Source: Tillandsia leiboldiana (lineage: Eukaryota; Streptophyta; Magnoliopsida; Poales; Bromeliaceae). Taken from it: DNA of 64,000 bases. The position numbers and the translations under genes were made by a program. The DNA lies in the NCBI GenBank assembly GCA_029204045.2, contig CM055063.1:38163562-38227561 (forward strand), in the 5' to 3' direction. This document shows positions 11,210-21,196 of this stretch, piece after piece. Under the pieces are notes generated by a model that worked only from the letters and a program-made list of their open reading frames with translations, did no database searches and was not told where the DNA came from. Numbering within the stretch: the stretch's first letter is position 1; every line of letters starts with the position of its first letter.

Positions 11210-14101
11210 ACCGGTCCCTGCCATCGGGCTGAACCTGTAGATGTGAACCGCTGTTCTACCAGCACATCGCCGGTAGGTCCATTTTCCTCAGATGTTCCCT
11301 GAGGATCTCTCTTTTTTGCCATAGCTTCGGCCATGGCTGGATGCTGAGTTCCTGGGCTAGCTAAATGCCCATGGTCTCCACTTCTCCCCTGGTGAGCCAA
11401 GGGAAGTCTGTGTCGAGGGGCGGAAGGGCTTCCTCTGTCCCCAACACCCCACGGTAGGGAAGCTGTGTGGTTGGTTCCCGTCGAGAGTGGCCGACTGGGT
11501 CCTTCTGTGCCCCTATCAGCCCGAGCCTTTAGTGGGGCCCGATTCTTTTCGAGCGTCGCAAGGGCCCAACCGTTAGCCCCCTTTCGGCCTGTTGACCGAA
11601 TGGTCTTTTGGGTCCCCCTTGGCCTCGGCTTTCGTTGTAGCTGTGGTGGGGCCCCTGCTGCTGCCATGGGGTGCGCATCTTCTTTTGACCGACTAGGGTC
11701 GGCCTCGACCTTTCTCGGTCATAAAGCTCCCACAGGATCCTCTGGATGAGGAAGTACTACTCCTTCTCCTTGTCCTCTTCTCCGGATGACTGCCTATTCG
11801 ACCCTTCGGCCGCATCTGGGACAGGCCGGTGGTCGTGGTGGTCTGTGTCCTCACCATAGTTGGTAAAAGCGAACCATTTCTTCGCCGACTCTAGTACGCC
11901 TACAAGGAGGGCATTCTAATCTTCCTCCGTCTTTTTGACCTTGCAACGGATGGAAAGCCGAAACGTGTTTCGGGCAGATTTTGTTTTCGCAGGCAACTCG
12001 GGCTCCTGCATCGACTTCTTTCCTTCGGGGTCGACTATGTTCACCTGCATAGGAAAGGGGTTAGTGTCGTCCTCCATTTCTTTCTCTTTTTCGTGGTCGA
12101 CAAAAATGAGCCGACCCTGATCAATTTCTTCTTGTATTTGTTTCTTAAAGGCGAAGCATTCGCCTGTGCGGTGGCTCAAGGAATGGAGCCACTTGCAGTA
12201 CTTCCGTCTTCTGAGCTCCTCGTACGAAGGGATTGTCTGCCCCTCCTGAAGTTTGATTCGACCATCCTTATGCAACCGATCGAATATTTGATTGGTCTTG
12301 GACATGTCGAATGTGAAGGCATTAACCGACGCCCGAGCCTTGAATTCTCGGGCCTTGTTCGGCTTGAGGATCTGGCAAGTGTACGGATCGCGGCTTGATA
12401 TTATTTCGGCCATGTACACTTCGTCCTCTTCGGCCGAAGACCCGCCTTCGCTTGCTTCATTCGGTTCAATATGATCTAAACTCCGTTCGACAAAGAAAAC
12501 GTTATGCTTATTTGGCTTCTTCCAGTCTTGTCTGCGGCCCTATTTCGGCCACTCCTCTGTATTATTCTTCTGGAATTGCTCATACTGAGCAACCCGCACC
12601 CCCAAATCAAAAAGATTGGGAAAATAGCGACCCTCGAAATAGTCGCGGATTTTGAAGTGGAGGCCGTTGAAAGTGATTTTTGTGAACTCGGGCTCCGGCA
12701 TCATCACGAAGCATCGATTCCTTGTTGTCTTAAAATGGTTGAGGTATTCCTCTACCATTTCTTCGGCTTGCTGCCGATATGATGCTAAATCGGCAATTGA
12801 AAGTTCGGGGACTGCCCGATAGAACTGCTCGTGGAACTTGGCCTCAAGCTCGTGCCACTCCCGAAAGGATTTGTGTGGCTAGCTCGTATACCACGAGAAT
12901 ATCGTTTTGGTCAACGACGTGCTGAATAGCCTCATCTTCAAAAATAGACTGCCGGCCGCCTCTCGGCATTGGGTCGTAAATCGAGCAATATGCTAGACGG
13001 CATTTTCATTTTCCTCGCCTAAGAACCTGTCAAATTTCGGCATTTTCCAGTTGGCTGGGTATAGGTAGTCCGTATCGATATGGGCTGGATACGGGGACTG
13101 GAACACTGGCCGAATTGCCGGCCTAGACTCTATGCCGAAAATATTCTTGATGATATCCTCCACATGGGCGTGAATATTCTTGATGATATCCTCCACTGGA
13201 GGTGCTTGTGCGGCCGGTTGCGCCGGTGGAGATGGCGGCCCGTATTGGCCAGCCTAATTCTAAGGTGGTTGTCCCTGTGGAGGGACCTACCTGTCATTCC
13301 TGCCCTCGACCATTTCAGCGAGTCCGGCCTGAGGTACCGGAGTCGCCGGCTACGCTGGAGAAGGTAGCGGCTCGTATGAGCCAGCCTGCAGTCGAGGCGG
13401 TCCTTGCGGGGGGACCTGCCTAACATACCTACCCCCAACCATTTCAGCGAGCCTGGTCTGAGGAGCCTAGGCCGCCGGCTGTGCTGGTTCAAGTGGCGGC
13501 CCGTGTGGACCGGCCTGTTACTGAATCGGTCCTTGAGGAGGAACCTATCTGCCGATCCTGCTCCCAGCCTGAGGCTAGACGAACAGCGGTGGGGGAGGCA
13601 GAGGAATCCCCCTAGTAGCTCTCTTATTGATGGCCGATGTTCTGTCCCATCGGCCATGTCCCCACCTGGTACGGGGTCATCTGCGACTGTGCTGTCCCCA
13701 ACGATTGTGCCGCTTGATAAGTAGCCGCCGGCAGTGCAACTCCCTCGGGTTGCACTGTCGGCATTGCCGGTGCCATCGTAAACGATTGCGTCGGCAATTA
13801 TTGGGGTACTGTGGAGACACACCTTCCACTGTATGGCTCTTTATGGGCCATCGTCTGCCCAAATCGAGCCATATTTTCTTTCCTGGTCATTACCACGGCC
13901 ATCATTGAGTCGAGCCGGCCGTCCCGTGCCCAACTATTGAGCCAGGGTCGGCTCCTGAGGTGCCGACCTTCCACTGGTCTCCGAAACTTCTGATAGCGTC
14001 GGTGGCAGGTCACCCGCGTGTCCGACGTCACTGGATTGGTCGTTCCCTATATATCTAGAAATGACTCTGTTCTTGAGGTTCAAGCTGTTGTCCTCTGACA
14101 T
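11210..14101 (-). pseudogene. gag: Tat-lineage Ty3/Gypsy gag pseudogene (element G)
   Basis: The minus-strand reading starts at an ATG at 14101 (MSEDNSLNLKNRV), 28 bp past the primer-site region. It passes through a proline-rich repeat zone (13565-13190), then a capsid-like region: PANWKMPKFDRFLGEE near 13060, LKMRLFST near 12935, EWHELEAKFHEQFYRAVPE near 12840, and FKTTRNRC near 12740. The C-terminal part, 12419-11916, is open for 167 codons and holds YCKWLHSLSHRTGECFAFKK, the CX2-HX4-C-like motif of Tat/Ogre-type gag. Several stops and frameshifts break the reading (for example near 13000, 12880 and 12540). Copia LTR M1 cuts it at 11210. Protease, reverse transcriptase and integrase are not present. 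Confidence 0.8.
13190..13565 (-). repeat. Proline-rich coding repeat in Tat-like gag
   Basis: About three imperfect units of roughly 125-150 bp encode segments like QYGPPPPPVQPAGPV followed by a glycine/asparagine-rich linker. The same repeat is present in the second Tat-like gag at about 44050-44400. A 39-bp duplication (MEDIIKNIHAHV, then MEDIIKNIFG) adjoins it at 13140-13196. Confidence 0.65.
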
Positions 14102-14130
14102 TATAATGATAGGAAGGTAAAAGTAACCTG

Positions 14131-14158
14131 AGGGTCCCACCAGGCATGCTAAAAAGGT
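14131..14158 (-). other. Primer-site region of Tat-like element G
   Basis: Immediately after the LTR's CA end the minus strand reads ACCTTTTTAGCATGCCTGGT followed by GGGACCCT. The second Tat-like element has the same arrangement at 44929-44953 (TTTTGGCATACCCGGTGGGA). Similar TGGC...CCCGGTGGGAC sequences act as primer sites in many plant Gypsy elements. I did not assign the tRNA. Confidence 0.5.
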
Positions 14159-15197
14159 TGTTAGGGCCAAAAATGTCAATCGTCGATCGGCCCTGGGGTG
14201 TTCGTTTGACCCTCTGAATGTGATGCGCCGCATACCAAATGGATCAAGCGATCGGGCCGAGGACGGATCTGCTCGGCCGGGTTCTCCTCACTTAAACTCT
14301 CGCGACCGTCCGGCTTAGATTAGCCGAATCGGGATATGAAGATAAAGAGGGATTGAGTACAGCCTAGAGTAGCCGACTCGAGTGGTAGAGATAATAATCT
14401 GACACGGCTGATGAGCCGATTAAAACTTTGTATTGCTTAGAAATAGGGATAGAAGGAAGAGAAAAGAAAAGAAATTACAAGTAAGCCTACTCTTACGAAA
14501 TGCAGTAAATCTATCTAGAAAAGCGGTAAATGCATGTATGAAAATATATGAAAAGCAGGGGGTGGTCCTAGCTTACGAGGTTGCAGGACCCCTTTCTCTT
14601 CGATGGTTCGGGTATTTATACACTTCTCGAACCATATTTACAATCGCCGATTTGAATAATCGACAGGATTTGGGGAGAGTTATTGGGAAATCATCAACTA
14701 TTTTCTTTTTTAGACGATTTTCTTTAATAAGGTAGTAGTCGTTTCCTGTCTAGGTTCATCCCCTAATTATTGCGCCTAAGCGTGATCCGCGGTGCTTTCC
14801 AATGCTGGGAGCCACTTTCCGTTTCCGGAATCAGTTACGAGATTCGCATCCGGATCTCGCACTCATTCCTTTTGAAGCCTTTCTTTCTTCGGCTTGAACA
14901 ACCGAGAATCGACTCTGACTTCTCCCTCCTAGTCGTTAGACCGGGGCGGTCAGATATCCGCCTTCGGCCGAGGCCAACCTTGGACGAGACGATGCTTCTT
15001 GTTGGCCGCCTCTCTTATCGGCTGATGCTTTTAGCCGTCGGGCGTGTGTTACTGCCACACTTTTGCGTGACTGAAGTCGGTCTTGGTCAAGACGCGGGTT
15101 ACTCTCTACTGACTTATTCCCGTATCGGCTGATGTCCTAAGCCGATAATATACGCCGCGTGTCGCTTCCTTGAGTGGCAAATATTCTGGCCTCAACA
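14159..15197 (-). mobile_element. 5' LTR of Tat-like element G
   Basis: The 1039-bp LTR begins TGTTGAGGCC at 15197 and ends GGCCCTAACA at 14159. It aligns end to end with the 1035-bp LTR at 44954-45988. TATAAATA is read on the minus strand at 14613-14620. Two stem-loop modules of the type ATCGGCT-GATG...-AGCCGAT lie in its first 200 bp. A truncated second LTR copy abuts its start. Confidence 0.75.
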
Positions 15198-15742
15198 CCA
15201 TGCTTACAGGCAACGATTTTGAAATATCGGCATAATTTAGGGTATCATAAAATTCTCAACTACTTCCTTCAATAGGATAGTAGTCATTTTCCTGTCCAAG
15301 TTCATCCCCTTATCATCGCGCTAGAGTGTGATCCTCGGCGCTTTCCAATACCGGACGCCGCTTGCCTTTTCAGAATCCGTTACGAGATTCACGCACCGAA
15401 TCTCGTACCCTTCTCTTTCCAAAGCCTTTCCTTCTTCGGCTTGCTTAGTCGAAGGATGACTCTGACTCCGCCTTCTTTGTCGTTTGACCGGTATGATGTC
15501 CTTCTTTGGCCGAAGTTGATCCTAGATGAGGTGATAATCTCCTCGCCGGCTGATTCTTCTATCAGCTGATGCCTTTAGCCAATGGTGCACATCGCGTGTC
15601 GCGTTCTCACGTGATTGAGATTGGTTCGGATCAGGACGCGGATTCTTCTTCGATTGGCCCTTCCCTTCATCGGCTGATGTTCTTAGTCGACGGTATACGC
15701 CACGTGTCATTCCCTTAAGTGGCAAAAATTTTAGTCTCAACA
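15198..15742 (-). mobile_element. Truncated 3' LTR of Tat-like element U
   Basis: It starts TGTTGAGACT at 15742, right after a polypurine tract, and matches the first ~560 bp (U3) of the LTR at 44954-45988. It stops at 15198, just short of the TATA box, where G's complete LTR starts. The simplest reading is that G inserted into U's 3' LTR, so the rest of this LTR would lie beyond G's left end. That part is not visible here. Confidence 0.65.
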
Positions 15743-15755
15743 ATGCCCCCTCGGC
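15743..15755 (-). other. Polypurine tract of element U
   Basis: The minus strand reads GCCGAGGGGGCAT directly before the LTR start TGTTGAGACT. Position and composition fit the plus-strand primer site of an LTR retrotransposon. Confidence 0.6.
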
Positions 15756-16427
15756 AATCGTCTGATATGTCGTTTGGGCGGTTGTCGAAATTGAGTCAAC
15801 TTCTGGCATAGATAACGATGACCAACGATCATCTCCATATTTTGGCAGGATATTTACTAACCGCCCGAGGGATTCGCGGATAGGTGTCGACCTTCCTTTA
15901 TTTTCGGCGAGACCATCCTTCGTCGTTTTCTCTATTAAATGCTGTTATTCCTCTAGGCGGTTGTTATCATCCCGCTCCTATTTGCTGGCCTATAAAAGGG
16001 CCACTACGTTGCAACTTTCTATGTATCGGCTCATTAAATGAAGCTTTTGTATTTTTTTTCTTTGCCTCATATTTGCCAAACCGATATTTTTAGCATTTCA
16101 CCTCGTGATCGGCTGACTGCCTTCTGATCCATTGTATGTTCTAAACTCGACTGTGGTAGGCCGCGTTTAATTCGGGCGCTTTCAACCGTATTTCGCGTGT
16201 TACACCCGATGTTTTGGTTAATCGGGGCGCCTTATCTTTTAATCCCTTCTATCAGGATCATTACTTTTCCCTTCAGCCCTCTCGGCTGAATCCTCGGCCC
16301 GAGGTGCGATGGTCGATTTTACTCCTTCGCTGGCTTCTCGTGCCAGCTCTCTCTTCCGGAGGCCTTTATGTGGCCTCGCCGAGGTGCTTCACTCGTGCTC
16401 CCTCTCCATCACCTGGACGAAGGAAGT
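15756..16427 (-). mobile_element. Non-coding internal tail of element U (left of insertion A)
   Basis: I recognise no protein here. The segment joins the polypurine tract of U to the GAAGT target copy (16423-16427) of element A, and continues after A at 25769. On the plus strand it holds GGCCTATAAAAGGGCC (TATAAAA at 15991-15997), oriented opposite to U's own transcript. Some Tat-lineage elements carry an antisense gene between pol and the 3' LTR. This could be its promoter, but no convincing antisense frame follows. Confidence 0.45.
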
Positions 16428-17120
16428 TGTAGAGTCCTGGCGTTCCCTTGCCCTTGTATGCCTCCCTTTTATTTTGACGGGACTTAGGAAAACCTTTCAC
16501 TATGTTTCTGCAATGGACTGGCCTGGACCGTGAGTATTTTTCTGCGATTGAGCTCGAAAAATGAAGGACGGCGAAGCGAACGGATTCGGTTTCCGATTTA
16601 CGGATCTCCCGGAATGGGGGTCAAAGCATTTGCTTTGAGTGGTGCATCGAAACCCGTGCTAAGTGGCTGGCACGCTTTTCGAGGTGATCGGACGGGATCC
16701 TGCGATGATCGGACCTTTCATCTTTTTACGTTAGTGGATTAATTTATTTATTTGGTGGTACCTCGATCTACGGTTTCCGTTTTGGTTTCGTTTATTTCGC
16801 AATTCGTTTCGGGGGCCGGAGGGTGATCTAATAATTCCTTGCTTCCGGGCAGACCGTTGGGGCTCGCGAGTGTTTTTAGTTAATAAAGCTCGCGAAACGG
16901 AGAACGGCGGCGAAATCGGTTTTGAATTCCGACGCCGGAATCTCCCGGAATAAATTCCGGAAGATAGCTAACGGTTCAGGTGGTTAACGCGGTTTTTCAG
17001 ACTGACCGGACCCTGGTTCGCACCCGACTTGTACCCGTTTTAACTTGAACTGGGTTCATTCCCATTCCCCAATTTAACCGCTCCCGCCACCTTAATCACT
17101 CCCGCCTTTTCCCCGTCATG

Positions 17121-17519
17121 CAACTCCCCATAATTACGTGCAACTCCCCATAACTACCCGCAACTCCCCATAACTACCCGCAACTCCCCATAACTACCCG
17201 CAACTCCCCATAACTACCCGCAACTCCCCATAACTACCCGCAACTCCCCATAACTACCCGCAACTCCCCATAACTACCCGCAACTCCCCATAATTACGTG
17301 CAACTCCCCATAACTACCCGCAACTCCCCATAACTACCCGCAACTCCCCAAACTACCCGCAACTCCCCATAATTACGTGCAACTCCCCATAACTACCCGC
17401 AACTCCCCATAACTACCCGCAACTCCCCATAATTACGTGCAACTCCCCATAACTACCCGCAACTCCCCATAACTACCCGCAACTCCCCACTACCACCCGC
17501 AACTTCCCACAATTCCCCT
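17121..17519 (+). repeat. 20-bp tandem array, about 20 copies
   Basis: The unit is CAACTCCCCATAACTACCCG, with TAATTACGTG variants at regular places (17121, 17281, 17360, 17420) and one 19-bp unit (17341). The array runs from 17121 to about 17519. The sister LTR has only about five copies at 23415-23515. LTR B carries a related GGGGAGTT-rich stretch at 31920-32060. Confidence 0.9.
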
Positions 17520-18550
17520 GCGTACGAAACCCCAAGCGCAACGAGAACCCACTTCCCCAACCTTTCTGTTTCCCAACCGACCGAGTGGAGAATCAAGGCG
17601 GAGCGAGCGAGGAACGGGTGACCCCCTTTCCTCTTTCTCTCCCATCGGAGAAAACATGGTGAGCGGTTCGGGTCTCCCCGGTTATTTTCCAATGTGAGGT
17701 TTTCCTTTTGTTGTTTTCATGGGCAAATCAAGGTGTTGAACGGGAGGCCGCCGCCGCCGTCGTTGAACGGGAGGCCGCTGCCGCCGTTATCATGGCCACG
17801 GGGTCGTCGCCGGAGTCGCACGGGAGCGAAAACGGAGTTGAAATCGCGAAACCGGAGCCGCGGGGGGCGAAATTAGGGTTCACTGTTCACCCCGTACGGC
17901 TGCCTCCTCACGCGGTCCACCGGACGGGCGTGCACCCGGCACACGCGTCCCGCAGCACGAATGCGCGGACCCGGCGCACGGGCGCGTGCGCCAGCCCGGC
18001 CCGCAAGCGCGGTCCACGCAAGGGCGTGCACCCGGCCCTGCCGCCGCGACCGGGTATGCGTGAGCCCTGTGCGCGCTAAGCCGGTGCACCGGCCCGGCCC
18101 AATCCGCCTGGTGCATGCTCCCGGGGTGAGCCCGGTCTGCACCGCTGCCTCCTCTGCGTCGTGAACCCGGTCCACGCCTGGACCGTGCACCAGCTTTCAG
18201 CTTTTGAGCCCAGAAGCTCCGTTTGTGGCCCGTTTCGCCCCGTTTTTCAGTGTTTTTGACCACGACGATATTTTTTAACATTATTACTTACTGTAGCTTT
18301 TTCGGGCACAGGGTGGGAGTGTTTAGCGGGAGTTCCGTACACCTTCTTCTTCGCGTTTCAGGTGGGTACACCCTTAGAACCCCTTATTGCGGAATTTTGT
18401 TATGGTTATGTTTATCATGCGGTGGGTTTACGGTCGAGGCAGAGTATTGTGTTGGTAAACCGAAAGGGACTTTTTATTGTTAATCGGTACTAACACTGAC
18501 AGTTTCTATGATGTACTATATTACCCCGTGTTTTGGTTACTTATGCTCGA

Positions 18551-18660
18551 GTTGCGACACGCGCACCCGCGGTCTGGCCACCGCAAAGGGTGCTCTTTTC
18601 CGGAAAGGCGGTCTTCGACCCGTGTTACCCCACGAGGTGACGTAGTGGGGGCCCCCGTAG
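18551..18660 (+). repeat. Conserved mid-LTR block with CCCCAC/GTGGGG hairpin
   Basis: The block runs from GTTGCGACACGCGCACCC to GTGGGGGCCCCC. A hairpin, CCCCAC (18628-18633) against GTGGGG (18645-18650), encloses GAGGTGACGTA, which includes a TGACGT bZIP core. Related blocks lie near 24546-24655, 30495-30605 (minus), 36380-36490 (minus), 47888-47993, 53244-53349, 56970-57075, 61070-61175 and 27105-27215 (minus). Confidence 0.75.
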
Positions 18661-18687
18661 GTGTGGGGTTTGAGGCAGCGAGGTGCG

Positions 18688-18861
18688 AGCGGTGCGACCT
18701 GTCGGGATTGGATCCCGATGAGGTCAGGTGTGCGACCTGTCGGGATTGGATCCCGATGTGGTCAGGTGTGCGACCGCCGGGATAGGTGCCCGACGCGGTC
18801 AGGTGTTACAGGTGTTACAGGTGTTACAGGTGTTACAGGTGTTACAGGTGTTGCAGGTGTT
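18688..18861 (+). repeat. 38-bp and 9-bp repeats in LTR A
   Basis: About three 38-bp units (18688-18800) contain TCGGGAT-TGG-ATCCCGA or variants, a 7-bp stem with a 3-base loop. They are followed by six copies of AGGTGTTAC (18801-18861). The other copies are in the 3' LTR (24683-24856) and, in reverse, in LTR B (30302-30470, 36188-36355). Confidence 0.8.
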
Positions 18862-19605
18862 CGTGGTTTATTTTCCTTCTTGGGAGGGTGGTCAGGTTTT
18901 GCAGGGGTTCACGTCTTATTTTTACGGTAGCTCAGGATAGTCTGGTTTGCCGCGGCAGGTGCCCGGTCCAGGTTATGCAGGGGGAGGGGATACCGACGAT
19001 TGCACGACGAGGAGGGCGGGTGCTCTGGTTTACTGCGGTTTGCTTTATTTATAGCCCTAGTTGCTTTCGTGCTTTATTTTCTGGTCACTGACTTCCCACT
19101 CTGTGACAGGTTCTCGGGGGTGAGAGCTAGGGCGACGGTGAGGCCGTGGCAGGAGCACCTTTGGTCCTCCGTAGCCATAGTTGGTATTTACTTCTTATAT
19201 TGCGTATTTCATTACTTGTTAGTAGCCGACTGTGCGGATCGCGATACCCTTGTGGGGTCGATGTGGATGTTGGGATGTCTTTTATTTGCCCTTGCGAGTA
19301 GTTGTTTTGCTTGTCCCGTGTGGCCGCTTTCAAACTACAAAAGAAAAAGGACTTCGAAAACCGTTTTCAAAAGTCTAGGGTCGGGTGGGCCCGTTTTCCA
19401 AACCCTGTGAATTTATGCCGTTTTCCAATCTGTTTTCAAAACCTAAGGCCGTGTGGGCCTGTTTTCAAAACGGTGAGTTTATACTTTCAACTTGACTGGC
19501 CACGGGTATTGTTTAGTCTTCATGCACCGTACTACTTCGAACTGTTGTGATTAAATGGGAAAATGATTGCTTATGTTCGACTATTGTAACAGCCGCGACG
19601 CCGTG

Positions 19606-19653
19606 CATATACAGAGGAGACTCTGCCCGATTTTTCGAGTAAATCTGTATATG
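19606..19653 (+). repeat. LTR-terminal hairpin of element A (5' LTR)
   Basis: CATATACAGA (19606-19615) and TCTGTATATG (19644-19653) form a perfect 10-bp stem followed by TGGCGGGTCTGG. The 3' LTR copy is at 25601-25648. Equivalent stems with different bases occur in S0, C and E. Confidence 0.75.
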
Positions 19654-19776
19654 TGGCGGGTCTGGGCACGCGCCGGGGAAGGAGGTTTTTAAACAAAAAA
19701 ATTTGTACGCACTCTACGCGTGCTTTGAGGTATCGTTTCCGCTAAAGTAAAACCCCCGGGGCGTGACAGATAAAGA

Positions 19777-19788
19777 TGGTATCAGAGA
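19777..19788 (+). other. Primer binding site of element A
   Basis: TGGTATCAGAGA lies eight bases after the LTR end. The first eleven bases match the complement of the initiator methionine tRNA 3' end, the usual primer of Tekay-type elements. Confidence 0.85.
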
Positions 19789-20115
19789 AAAACAGCTTTA
19801 ACCACAGTAGTCGCTGTCCAACATCCACAGGAGCACATTACCACTGGCTACTAACTAATGAAATGATCAGGGTTTAATTGCGTAGAGATGCGAGAGTGCG
19901 GGACTGTTGAGTTTTGTTTTCCGGTTTAGCTCGGGTGTTGTGCGAGTGTAGTCGGGCTGTTTTGGAGGTTGGGGTCGAGGCCGGCTGCCACCGGGGCCTT
20001 GATGGTTGCTATGAGTCAATGGGTTAGGCAACCAGCATAGGATACGGTGGGTCTGCTGACGGTGTTTATTGCACTGGGGGCGGCTGTTGGCACGGCAGAT
20101 CGTCGCACCGGTTTT

Positions 20116-20158
<43 letters not shown>

Positions 20159-21196
20159 CGAACCCCTTCCTCTGCCGACCTTCGGGTCGTCGCCTGTAAC
20201 GGTGACGGGTGGTAGTGCAACCTACCGGTGTTCGTTAGGGTGTCGGCCGTTTGTCGGTCGTGGGTAACTGGACAGCCGTTTGTCTAAACTTGTACCTTCT
20301 AGGTCTTCTAGTGTTAGGTTATAGCAACTGATCAGCCGATTTTTTTTTTTTTTTTTTTTTTTTTTTTGCACCATGGGCAAGGTATGGGTGGGAATGGGGA
20401 TTCTTCCCCTATGGTTGTTACCCATAGTTCGGCTTTTTATCGTAGACACTGCGATGGTTATAAAAATTGTCGTGATGGGGTCTCGGGGTGCTCCTTTGGG
20501 TTAGAAAGGGGGACCACTGGGGCTAGCAAGTCTTATGCGTTTGGGCTCGTTTCGGTTAGAGAGGTCGTGCCTGGTTTCGCACAAGTGTGCGTAAGTGGCG
20601 ACTTTTTATTGGGGAGTTTAGCTTTTGGCGCTGGGTGGTGCCAGGTAGCACTGGGTCGGGTTCCTGGGTTCTGCGCAAGAGGGCCGGTTGGGTTGTCCTA
20701 TTGATGGGTTGGCGCGTGATCCCTCGAGCGTGTTTAGTGAACCTAGGCAACTTTGACGAGGTTCTTCTCGCTGTTGTCGTTGCTTGTCTTCTTCCGACCC
20801 TTTAGGTTTCAGATGGATAGTCTACAGTACCTGGAGGTCATTGTTGTGCGGACCTAGAGCTTAGATTTCCTCCTAGTGGGGAGTGTCACGTTTTGGTATG
20901 GAGGTATACCGCTCGATTCGATGCCCGGTGCTTGGAGGGGCAACGGATTGGGACTAAGAGTTAGTGGTTATTTAGAGTGACGCACCCCGTCAGTGCCAGG
21001 ACGGAGGTGGGACCTTACCTTGTGGGTTTTGTCGCCAGCTTCCCATGACTAAAGCATAGCCTTGAGGCCTAGTTTGGGAGCGTTTTGGGTCGTGGTCTTT
21101 TGGGGCAGGTGTGGTTCAAGGGAAAAATTTCGGGTAGATGTAACCCAGCCTGTTTTGTTGGCACCTCTTGGAGCCTTGTGAGGGCGTTAGTGTGAT
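19789..21196 (+). mobile_element. Gag-less leader region of element A with two T tracts
   Basis: This stretch should hold gag and protease, but no zinc knuckle, capsid or protease motif is readable in any frame. It contains uninterrupted T runs at 20118-20158 (41 bases) and 20340-20367 (28 bases), which could be reverse-oriented poly(A) insertions or slippage tracts. Frames of 60-117 codons across it are not recognisable. Confidence 0.5.

Larger units (their letters stand above)
16428..19768 (+). mobile_element. 5' LTR of element A
   Basis: The 3341-bp LTR is ordered as: a 5' zone shared with LTRs B and D (about 16740-17110), a 20-bp tandem array, a GC-rich centre (17740-18190), the conserved mid-LTR block (18551-18660), 38-bp and 9-bp repeats, and the terminal hairpin (19606-19653). 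The end is GGGGCGTGACA. Open frames of 60-136 codons are repeated in the 3' LTR but resemble no protein. Confidence 0.9.

Noticed and set aside
17121..17519. CRISPR-like regular repeats
   Set aside because: The units are head-to-tail without spacers, lie inside a plant LTR and change number between sister LTRs.
18223..19410. Several 80-136 codon frames conserved between the two LTRs of element A
   Set aside because: Their conservation follows from LTR identity. They have no domain, and their order follows the LTR modules rather than gene structure.
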